From Anoplolepis gracilipes (Eukaryota > Arthropoda > Insecta > Hymenoptera > Formicidae), in NCBI RefSeq assembly GCF_047496725.1, contig NC_132972.1, positions 13,221,001-13,285,000 on the forward strand: a DNA stretch of 64,000 nucleotides, given 5' to 3'. Shown piece after piece: positions 1 through 11,505 of the stretch. The position numbers and the translations under genes were made by a program. Within the stretch, counting starts at the first letter, position 1, and each line of letters starts with the position of its first letter. The notes beneath the pieces were generated by a model. The model made no database searches and was not told where the DNA came from. It saw only the letters and a program-made list of their open reading frames with translations.

Positions 1-1119
1 CGGTAAGAGCGCGCCGTAGCACACCTCCCGTTTCGTCCGCGGCCAGTAAACGGCTCTCTTAGGTGTACACTTTCGTACGCTTCGCCGACGTCCCCGTCGT
101 TCAGTCGGTCGGCCGCAACACGACGCTCGATCAGCTGTTCCGTTCCGGCCGCGAAGAAACCGCGCGAACGCTCCTCTTCTGTCACGCGCGCGAGACCTTC
201 CATCTCCCATCGTTCATCGTTTTCCCGATTTCCGCGGATTATGTGCCGAATGAATCACCACTCTGTTTTCAGAAAAAACTGATTATGTGAAGAGATAATA
301 TTTGAAGGAATATATACTAAGTCGACGAATCGCTTCGTCAGAATCTCAATTTTTTGTTTTATTTTATTTGTAAGGAAAATCGAAGGCAAATTGATTAGTA
401 CGATAACGATCGATTTGAAGATTTCAGTGGAAATGTACTTAGTGTGCGTAAAAATTTCAAGAGAAGAATATTAGTTTAAAAAGTATTGTGACCACGAAAT
501 TATCATCAAGCTTGTACAATCTTGTACGTATCGAAACAATAGTGATCGATGAATAAAAAAAATTACATATCCTGATTCGGCTATTAGCCTCATGTTTTTA
601 TCATTTTTCTTTTTTTAACGCATAAATAATCACATTTTTTAATTTTTATATATATAACATTCTAACTGACAGAAATCATGCTTGAAATATCTCGCGTGTA
701 GAATCACGCATTCCATAACAATTGATCTGTCTTTATTATAACGCTTGACTTTTTGTTCTCCATTCCTCCTTCCTACAATCTTTTTTTCGATCCTACAACT
801 ATAACGGCGCTCGAAGCCGTCGTGGTTTCGCGAAACGCAGTGCGAAGTGTCTCTCGTCACAATTTCGTGATTCAATGTGCCCGTCTCGATGTAGTGTACA
901 GCGTATTTGGTACGCGGATGCGACGGAAACGGATGTAGCGCGGGATGCGTTAAGACGTTCGGACGAGAATCGACTTGCGATTGTGCCATGTGTACCAAGT
1001 GGAGGGATTCGAGTGTTTGAAGTGGTTCTCAAGTGACGCGAATTCTTTTCGGAGTATAGTGCCGTTCGCACGCGTTCCACCTGTCAAGTTTCGGAACCGG
1101 CAAACTGGAGATCCTAGGG
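1..1119 (+). promoter_or_regulatory. TfAP-2: Probable 5' leader and promoter region of TfAP-2
   Basis: Two GC-richer patches (1-260 and about 780-1119) flank an AT-rich middle. The first holds an arthropod initiator-like TTCAGTCGG at about 109. The second runs straight into the proposed start codon and contains three short upstream reading frames (918-938, 945-953, 988-1020). At the very left edge, CG|GTAAGAG at positions 2/3 resembles a splice donor, so an untranslated exon may end there. No TATA box is clear. The open frames seen here do not resemble known proteins. Confidence 0.35.
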
Positions 1120-1212
1120 ATGTTTCCGCCGCGCACGGAGGCGCCGACAGCCGACAAGTTGACGCTTTGCTACGCGCCCCACGTTGACATGACCACGGTC
1201 ATCGAAGTCGAG
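1120..1212 (+). CDS. TfAP-2: TfAP-2 candidate coding exon 1
   Basis: The ATG at 1120 opens 31 codons (MFPPRTEAPTADK... ending TTVIEVE), then GAG|GTGCGA at 1212/1213 gives a phase 0 donor. Exon 2 begins in phase 0, so the join is in frame. The stretch sits in a GC-richer patch (about 780-1220), as expected for a first exon. AP-2 genes have short, poorly conserved alternative N-termini, so similarity cannot confirm it. The donor is only moderate (GTGCGA), and another first exon could be used instead. Confidence 0.5.
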
Positions 1213-4200
1213 GTGCGATACATTCCGCGTTTATCGTGTCCCTTGCGCGTGAAAAATTCTCCCCTATCTTTGAAATATACTCGCCGATTAGACCAAGAGT
1301 GTATTTTTCTTTCCACAGCTTTCTAATTAACTTTGAAATCTCCACGTGAAATTAAATACGCGAAGAAATAAGATTTTATCATTCACTTCCTCTTTGTTAT
1401 TACTTATATTATATCCGCGAGGGATATTCCTCGTGCGTTATCGTACGCGTAATAATCATACCTTTAGTTGTTATATGAATATATGGGTCAAAGTGCGTAA
1501 ATATATGCGGCAATTACCTCTTCACTATGGCGACTGTGTAGACACCGAAGTTACATATTTTTAATTGCACGTGCATTCGCAACGTTATAATGAATACCCT
1601 GTCAAACTTTAACTGATATTAATGCAAAAATAACGGTAATTATTGTGTATTTCTTTCTCGAGGGCATTAATTTTGCTATTAATTTTTTATTTTATAAATG
1701 CTTGTCTCCGGCGTATAAAATGATTTACATTTATTTCATAATTACTTCGTCTTGGATTCATTTTTCTAGAAGAACAGTTTATTTTCTTAAAATACAACAT
1801 GCATTTTTTATCTTTTGAACAGAATTCATATTTACTCTATCGCTTCGGTATAAGTGATTACAGTTATTCGCAAGAACGGTTTTAAACTGACTATAATTCA
1901 ACGATCAATAATTTAACGAAAATAGAAAGACCTTTCAGGTTTAACTGCTGTTATTTATTTCTAATATTTGAGATACAATTTGAAGAGATACATCGAGATT
2001 CTCGAATAAATTTTATTTCGCTAATGAATACAAATTATTTTTATTTCAATTTTAAAAGTAATAAACTTAAATTTAACGAACGCTGAATATGATACAATCG
2101 TCAACAACATGAGACTTTTGCGTTAGAAAATATGGTATTAATTTTATTACATTTTCGGTACCGTTACATTTGACACACAATTTACGCTATAAAGTGTCGT
2201 TCCTTCTATGTTATATTCAAGATATTCATGCCGACGGAATCATTAACATTACCAATGAAAATATGTTCATGACTCATACTCTTAGTTTATTTTTATAATT
2301 AAAATTTCAAAATTATTTATGCCTAATCGAATTATTACACCACACTATGTATATATATTTTGGGCTATTAATTGTATGCGTGTGTTATAGTAATGGAGAA
2401 CATACTTTCTCCCACCTTATCAACGGTGATCTCAGCAGGAAAGTTCGGCAGTGCTCTTTACGAAAGAGGTTGCTGCTTTTGCGAATTGTTCGGCGCGCCC
2501 GCGTTTACCGATATTGTCATATAGAATTTCCATGTCATTTGCTCATACATCAACGATTTCTCCTTCTCGTTCTCGCGCAACAGTAATACGATTGATATCA
2601 GTTTATTTGGCAATGAGCGCAAGTTACAACGTGCTAGTTTGTAGGCGTCAGAAAACGTCATTCAGCAGCGATTCAATATGCTTGATTGCTTAAAGCGAAG
2701 AATGAGTACAAGACAAATACGCGTATATTTAAAATACGCCTTTTCGACTTTCGACTTTCCTTTCCTGACTTTAATCACATGTGTATTCATGCTATGTACT
2801 TGTGGTGTTCAAATAATCTTTTCTCGATGATTCTCTATGATTCGTTATAATTTGCCTCTTCTTTTTAATATATATAAAAGTGTAAAATATCTTTTTTTTT
2901 AAAGATCAAATGTGAATTATATATTTGCAATTTTTGTTTTGTTTAAAACATGTGCGATTGAGAGATTTGCAATAAATTATTTTTTATGTAAAACTCATAC
3001 AAACAAACATTTCGCGATGCATTACAGTAACATAGATTTTTAAAGAAATGCATTTTTCGATCGTTATAATTTATGTAAAAAAAATACACTCAAAATTACA
3101 ATTTTTTGCATTTTTCAGCAAGTCTATATAACAACGTTTTGTAATTTGATGCAAATGTTCGTGTTAGTAAAATTTCAATTTGTATTAGTTTTCGAAAGTA
3201 TAATTTCAAGAACTGAGGAATATCATTAATAAATTTTACCTCATACACATTCTAGTCTATATCAAATATATCGCTTCTAATAATAGTACTTTGAGCTTTA
3301 ATTCGTGTGGTGAGAATTAATTTCGACTGAGAAATATTTTAAAGTAAAATTAATAGTAAAAGCATTTTATCTCTCACGAAAAAAAATATTTAAATTTTAA
3401 AAATATTTAAATATCTTTAAATTTTATAAAGAGAGGATTGTGTGTGAAATTATATTTTACAAAGTAACACGGAGATTTTTCTCGAAATATATTTTGTTCA
3501 CGTTTCTTTTTTCATGTTTATACATATATGCATAAATAATTTTGTTTTGGAATATCTTATATATTTATAGAGTGAGAAAAGTATATAAAATTTACGCAAT
3601 ATTTTTTACAAAATTATTTATACAAATAAACGAATAAATAAAATATATTAAAACAAAATTCAAGTCACTTCGTTTCTTAACTTTTATTGATATAACCGCG
3701 AGGAATAAAATTTGCAAAAAATTTGCTTTTTCAAGCATTAGTCGTACTTATATCACAGTAGGCCCTACGGCGAGCGTTCGCTGTGCGGAGCAATATTTAA
3801 AGGTCAATTACGGGAAAGATAGATGCGCGTATCTTCGTGTTCCATCATCCTTAACAAATCCCGAAGAATTCAATTCTCTACGGAAGGGTGAGTGGCACGC
3901 TCGTGCTCCCTGATCGTTCCTAACAAATTTGAAAGAATTCGATGCGCTTCAATGCCGCACACGCCTTCTCAGATATGCAGATGCAAGGGCATAACATCGT
4001 GAAGGTTGAAACTAACGGTTGGCCCTTTCGCGGCGGATAGAGATGTATCGAGATCGTATCGCGATGAACGAGACCTCTAATGCGAAGCGCCAGACTCAAT
4101 GCGATGCGGCAAGAAACCTCTCTTTCCAATACCCCCAAGACACACAATATCTCCGAGTGATATTATCATCTACGTGGGTAGGTATGTAATACCGTGCAAT

Positions 4201-7200
4201 CGAGAACTTGCATCGCGAGATTACGCGAACTAAACTAAACGTGCAAAAAAGTGTCGATGGACCTGGTAAGTCGAGATTTATGGATCTTAGACTATATGGA
4301 ACTTATAATTATGGAAAGATATCATCGAGTTCTCGGTATTCGAGTGTTCGGTATATGATTTTCCACCGATAAATCTGTAAATAAATTTTTCTATCAACGC
4401 TCGTCTATTCATATTCAAGTATCGAAAATGTTTTTTTTTTTTTATTTTTTTGTAAATATTTTGTATATATTCAATTTATTCAACAGAAAAATGAAATGTT
4501 ATATAGCCCAACAAAGGTTTTCAAACATACAGGTACAACTTGTAACTGTATGTAAATATTATTTTAATGAAATTTATTGTAAAAATGATGTGAAAAAATG
4601 TTATTCATAAAGTAAGATGTATTGTTTATAAACTAGATGTGATTTGTGACATCTTTCGAATTGCTGTATCGACTATTATTGTTACGCTAGCTATAGAAAT
4701 ATAATTAGAAAATGATAAAGAGAAAAATATGCCTTACTTAAAGAATAGATAATTAATTGTTAAGTTATTTGTATAATTATTTTTCTCTATTTTGTAGAGA
4801 CCTTAAATATTAACAAACATAATTACAAGATAGATAGAAAAACATCAATGAATTGTCTAGATAAATAGACAAATATATAAAATGTCGCAAGAGCCTTTCA
4901 GCTGTGATTCAAATTATTTTTATATTTTATTAAGTTAACCTTTATATTTTATAAAATTATCAGTTGCATGTTTGTGTGCACTATCGTGAAACTTTATGCA
5001 CGCACTAAGATACGCATTTGTATTCACCTCTTTCTATTAATCTATTATAATAATCGGTGCTCTTATTATATAGTAAATTTTGGAACCGGTTTATTCCTCT
5101 ACTCACATTATTAAAGTGATTAAGACAATTTATAAATACAGTAGATATAGAAATGATTATAAAATTTTTAAAATCACAATTTTTATTACAATTATTATTA
5201 TTAGTTCCATGATGTTATTAATAGTAATAATAGTATTTACATTATATGTATATATTATTAACAAATGAATATGACATTAATAATTAATCAAGTAGGAAAG
5301 CTCTCTTTAATTAAATAAAATGAAATAGTTTAAAAAGGCATAAAGAGCTGTATAACTATAAGAAAGTGAAAATGAAAAGTAAAACTAAAAGGTTATTTAA
5401 AAAGTATAATAATTTAATAATCGTAAATAAAGTAACGTGTTACATCGAGAATTTGACAGTTTAACTGTGAGTGTGGGCGGACGTTTCGACTTATTTTTAA
5501 GTCGTCCTCAGCGCCTACTATTGTATATTCCAATTAAAATTACGAAATAAAGTACTCAAAAAAACGCAAAAAGATTTTTTAGTAGAAAATTGTGCATCTA
5601 CATGTTACGGTTAAGTAGGAGTGATATAAACGCAATAAGGTAATTAAAATCTATATATGATGGTCGCAACAGTTATATCTAAAGCTATTTTAGTCATCCT
5701 TGAATTGTCGTTGACAAAGTTCAAATTGTGGACAAGCTTGATTGTTGTCTGTAAACATATAATAGTTATGCGCAGATGTAGGGGTGGTTGAATTAACAAA
5801 TTAACGCAGTAATGAAATAATTTAGACAAGAATTATAAGTTAAATGAATTAGTATGAAATAAGCAGTCAAGCAAACGATTAAAACAAAGTTATTGAAACG
5901 TTAATGTGAGTCAATAGTATAAAATTTGAATAAAGAAGTCATCGAAAAATACGTCAAAATATAAAAGGAATTTTAAATCAAATATAAAAATTGAATAAAA
6001 ATATATAAATAAGTAAATACACAAATTTATATATGATTTCAAAAAATAATTTTGGACAAAGAATAATTTTATAATAAAAGACTGATTTCCGAAATATTAT
6101 ATGTAAAAAGACAACATAACGGCTTAAATTTGCAAAATGATACATATTGTTTACCTGAAATGTATAACGTAAAAATAAACAAGCTTGCTAAGATTTAGTG
6201 GTCATACATGGAAATTTAGCCAAGTATTATCGTCACTCACAGTTATACCTATGACGCGAACAGTCATCGTAAGAACTCTATGCAAATTGAGCGACATATA
6301 TGGATTTCGAGTTACCTTATGACGATGTGAGTTATCATTTTACATTAACGTTTCAATAACTTCGTTTTAATCGTTCAATACTTTGCTTGACTGCTTATTC
6401 CATGCTAATTCATTTAACTTAAAATTCTTGTCTAAATTATTTCATTGTGACATAACTGCGTTAATTTGTTAATTCAACCACCCCTATATCTGCGCATAAC
6501 TATTATACGTTTACAGATAACAATCAAGCTTGTCCACAATTTGAACTTTGTCAACGACAATTCAAGGATGGCTAAAAATACCTTTAGATATAACTGTTGC
6601 GACCATCATATATAGATTTTAATTACCTTATTGCGTTTATATCACTCCTACTTAACCGTAACATGTAGATGCACAATTTTCTATTAAAAAATCTTTTTGC
6701 GTTCTTTTGCGTACTTTATTTCGTAATTTTAATTGGAATATACAATAGTAGACGCTGAGGACGACTTAAAAATAAGTCGAAACGTCCGCCCACACTCACA
6801 GTTAAACTGTCAAATTCTCGATGTAACACGTTACTTTATTTACGATTATTAAATTATTATACTTTTTAAATAACCTTTTAGTTTTACTTTTCATTTTCAC
6901 TTTCTTATAGTTGTACAGCTCTTTATGCCTTTTTAAACAATTTCATTTTATGACATTAATAATAATAGTTTTGATAATTATTATATTAAATGCATATTTA
7001 TTATTTGGATTTTAGATTATTTGATATTTCTTTATTTTAAATGCCACGATATGGCAAAGAAGCAAATGAATTAATCGTAGATGTTAAATTTGTAAATTTT
7101 ATAATTACATGGGCAGCAAGATTTTTATATAGTTTATGTTGTAAAAAGAGTCAGGATATTAATTATCTGAAAAAACACCTGTCCAAAATTATTAAAACAG

Positions 7201-8384
7201 TCTAAGACTTACGTAATTAGATTTAATCGATAGAGGAAATTTCCGTGTGTTACTATGTTCGTTACCATGTAATTTCGGTCCGGTCTAACTAATGCGCGAT
7301 GCTTAAGCCTTTCGCATCGGATGCAATGTGCGTGACGTACCTCTTATCTGAGATCGATCAGATGTGCGATGTAAATAGTCTGTAATTACCACCATGAGAA
7401 GTGAATCCTTTACGGGCGACTGTGTGTAAGGCTTGTAAATGCAAGAAGATTCATTTTCTTCTGTTTCAGCGAAACTAATTGATTAACCTTTCGGGTCTTT
7501 CTAGTAGCAAAACTTAACACGATATTACAATCTATTTTATTAATAAACAGGGACAACTTAAACTTTTCTCTGGCTTTTTCGCAATAAACGATAAATTTTT
7601 ATTAATAGTTTTTCACTCTTTAAAAACTATTCTATGTCAATTGAGGGAAAACGCATTTATATATTTAGGTTTGGAATTGTTAATAAAAAATTTCTCTTTT
7701 TCTGAGATTTAACAAATTACACGAAAAGTTATAAACTTTAAAGAAATTTAACAAAGAATAGCATTCACTTCCAAAAGAATTTCGATTAATGCATGTATAT
7801 ATAAACTTTTGACAATTAATTAAGATTTTTTAATTTTTTTATACATATAAATGTTATATTTTCTTAATTTGCAGAATACTTTAACACACATTTAATGGAT
7901 TTATGTGTGTAATATTTTTGAAATATTGTTTACTTTCTAATATTATATAATAATTATATGTACCGTTTTACGTGTTTGCAGGACCGTCTGACTGGTCATG
8001 GGGGCATCTCCTCACTAAGCGGCGGGAATTCGTCGCCCTATTCCGGTGCTCATCATCATGGACATCGGGGAAACGGAAACGGGGGCGGCATGCCCCACCA
8101 CGGAGGTGCCTCTCTGCCGACCGCCTCCGACTTCCAACCCCCTTATTTTCCACCCCCGTTTCCCTCGCACCATCACGCGCCCGCTAGCCCCCAGCATCCC
8201 GGTCTTGGCCAACCGCAACACCTGGATTACCTCGTCAGCGATCCTTATACGCAAACGCTCAACACGCTGCACCAGCACCACTACAATCACCTGAGCGCTG
8301 CTGTCACCGCGGGCCAAAGGAGCGGCGATCTCAGGAGAGACGCCGAGCTTCACGTGGTAAGTGCTTTAAATATTTTTCTTGGCA

Positions 8385-8417
<33 letters not shown>

Positions 8418-9550
8418 GAATACACTAATATGATAAAAGATCACAGAGAACTTGGATTCGTACAATTATCATGTTTTTATCTCATCATTGAGATGAAAAT
8501 AAACAGACAACTATATTTGATACAGTTTAGAAGGTTCGAAGATAACTTCAAAAACTTTTTAATATTTTTATATATAAAAAAAATTAAAACTATAAAGAGA
8601 AAATGTTGCATGACATACAATTATAAAGAATATATTATAAAAATCTCAAAAGCAATTATTAAGACAGAATACAGATTAGTTTATAAAAAATGTCATTCGC
8701 GTAAGATTAAAAAGTACGATGACGGTATTTCGCGGTTATATTCAAATTAAACACTCTCGGTAATACATTTAATGATACACGCTTTGCAAGGTTAAAGACA
8801 GTCGTATATAATGTCTATCGTAAAATATAGTCAACCGCAAAAAAAATTGTATAGTCGAGTAATATACTTGACCGATTCGCATATGAATCTTACATTCCTT
8901 AACCCTTTGACTCTGAAACTGTTTGTTCAGCAGCTCACGCGCAGCAACATGTATAATCAATCTTTTACACTCTTCGGACAAATGTCAATGTCATGCACTT
9001 ACATTGAACATTCGAGTTTTTTTTTCACATACTTGATGTACCTTTTTTATTCCATAGTGCAAAAATTACGATTGTTAATTTGATCATAGTTTCTATTCGT
9101 TTTATTATCCATCTCACGATTATATAACTATGAACAAATTTTACATGTTTTTGCATGTATGATAAAAATGTTAAATATCTAAATCTATATCAAATTGAGA
9201 AAACTTGACTAAAACTTGATTTGGTAAAAGTGCATAAAAGGTAACACCTCTCCGATTTTCTTGCTACTTACATTTATTGTTCGGGGAGTTGTTCTGAATA
9301 ATTCCCCGCAAGAATTAAGTAAGGGACGGCATTGGTTTAGGAGATATAACAAAATGAAATTTCATATTTTTCATGCTGTTCCCTCGGTTTTATAAACTGA
9401 TAATATCAACAATGAAGTTTGTTTACGTCCTACTAATTTGTGCGACACGGAAAAAGTTTTTGTTTGCATTTTTTGAGGGATATATGTACTGTTGAATGAA
9501 CCACTTGGTATTAATTTTTATTAATGATATATATTTTTAATATTTTCATA

Positions 9551-9584
<34 letters not shown>

Positions 9585-11473
9585 TATTCAACAGAGAATC
9601 GCATGTTAAATAAATAAATTTGCAGTAATACGTTGAACTTTGACAACATGTGTCGTATACATTACTAGGACGTAAGCAAACCTCATTGTTGGTATTATCA
9701 GTTTATAAAACCAAAGAAACAGCATGAAAAATTTGAAATTTCATTTTGTTATATCTCCTAAACCAATACCGTCCCCCACTTGATTCTTGCGGGGAATTAC
9801 TCAGAACAACTCCCCGAACAATATATATAAGTAGCAAGAAAATCGGAGAGGTGTTACCTTTTATGCACTTTTACCTTTGATTTTTTATTCAAAAAAAAAT
9901 TTCCGAAAGAATTTGCGTGAAATCGAAAAAGTATTATATTGTTAGATATTAATTAGATACTCCAGATTTGTCTGAAAATAAAAAGACAAAGAAATAGAGA
10001 AAGAAAACTTTACCATGAATTTATAATTGTTTTGTATAATAATTATTCGAGATTAATTCAACGTACGTTAAATGCATACTGTAAAAAGCTCATTGTCAAA
10101 TTTTTTGTGCACCTCATTGAAACGTGACGAGATCTCAGTATATTTTCGTATGATATCTAATGTCGTTAATTAAAATAACGATCGTTGCACTAAATTTAGT
10201 AGTGCTTGGCTTACGGTTCTGGACAAATTTATCTAATGTTATTAAATCAGCAATGTCGATCGGTATATTATATTTAATTCAAATAAGAAGAATTACATGA
10301 AGTGAGAAAAGCAGAACTCAATTTATCATACATGCAAGTAAATGCAAGTTAAAATTATTTTTCTTTTACATCATATACAAATTATTTAATTTATTATCAT
10401 TATAATTTCTTTATGTTTATTTTTTTTGCATAATTGTAAATCTTAATCCTCTCAGTTTTACCCAAGATTAATCATGGTCTATCATTAGTCGAAATAAAGG
10501 TTTGTATCTTTAACGAACGCGGTATAAATCGCGGCGTTGCAATCTTGGGTGGCTTGGGATCCTTTCTTGTGAATATCTCTGGCGAGGTATCGTACTCGGA
10601 AGCATATGGAAATTGTGGCAATGTCAGTCGGTATTCGTCGCGGGGAAATGGAAACTGGCAGAGATCCGGTCACGTGCGTCGCTCGGATACCTCATTAGCG
10701 TACCGTCCGTCCGGCGTGTTATTTGTAGGACGCCGCCGCGTGCAGTGTCTCGAGTTGGACGTAATAACGGGTGGTATCGATCTATTAGACGGGTCGCGGC
10801 CAATAAGTCGTCCCGTGACATCGGTGATTGCGATCATTGATCCTCTCGCGAGCACGGCCGGCGTGGACGACCTCGTAGCTCTGTTGCCGCGCGACATTTG
10901 CATTTGCCACGGTACGGAATGGCCTGCTGCGTGTAATGTGTCCTACGTGGACGAGCAACGTGTCGGGCAAACGTCCCGTCCTTGAGAGATGTCTGTCTTT
11001 GATACAAGAAACTTTTATGTTCCCCGTTAATTTTACAAAGCATTTTTATTATTTTTAGCAAGTATCGTACATTATAAACATTAATTTTGTTACTATGGTT
11101 TATAATACTTTTTTATTTGTAATATTACATATTTTTTCAATAATTTTACGCCTTTAGACTTCAATATTTGTCGTCTTTTTTTTAAAGATAGATGCTATTT
11201 TTTTTTAATTTAGATACTAAATGATTCTTATATAGATGAAATAATTCTATATCTATTATAACTGCAAAAATATATATTTCTATGGTTAAATACATTTAAA
11301 AGTTATATAATTCCTTCTCTAAATTTTTTCATAAATACACTTAAGATAATGAAATTTATAGCACTTGTTTAATGACAGTAAAAATTCTTAAACAATTACA
11401 TGTTCGATTTAATACATAATTTGCTTACATTATATTGTATCCAGTAATAATATCCAGATGTTGTATAGTTGAC

Positions 11474-11505
<32 letters not shown>

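Larger units (their letters stand above)
1213..7981 (+). other. TfAP-2: TfAP-2 intron 1
   Basis: This is a 6.8-kb AT-rich intron. It contains a GC-richer island at 3750-4260 with the possible alternative MDL exon, the fold-back element at 5315-6951 and a small GC-richer patch at 7240-7440. No other coding sequence is recognised. Confidence 0.6.

Noticed and set aside
63..290. 75-codon frame near the left edge as a TfAP-2 upstream coding exon
   Set aside because: It begins at GTG, not ATG, has no similarity to AP-2 N-termini and no matching donor.
7394..7425. ATG with good context (ACCACCATG) followed by a GTAAGG donor, as another TfAP-2 start exon
   Set aside because: The donor is in phase 2, while exon 2 needs phase 0, so the join would break the frame.
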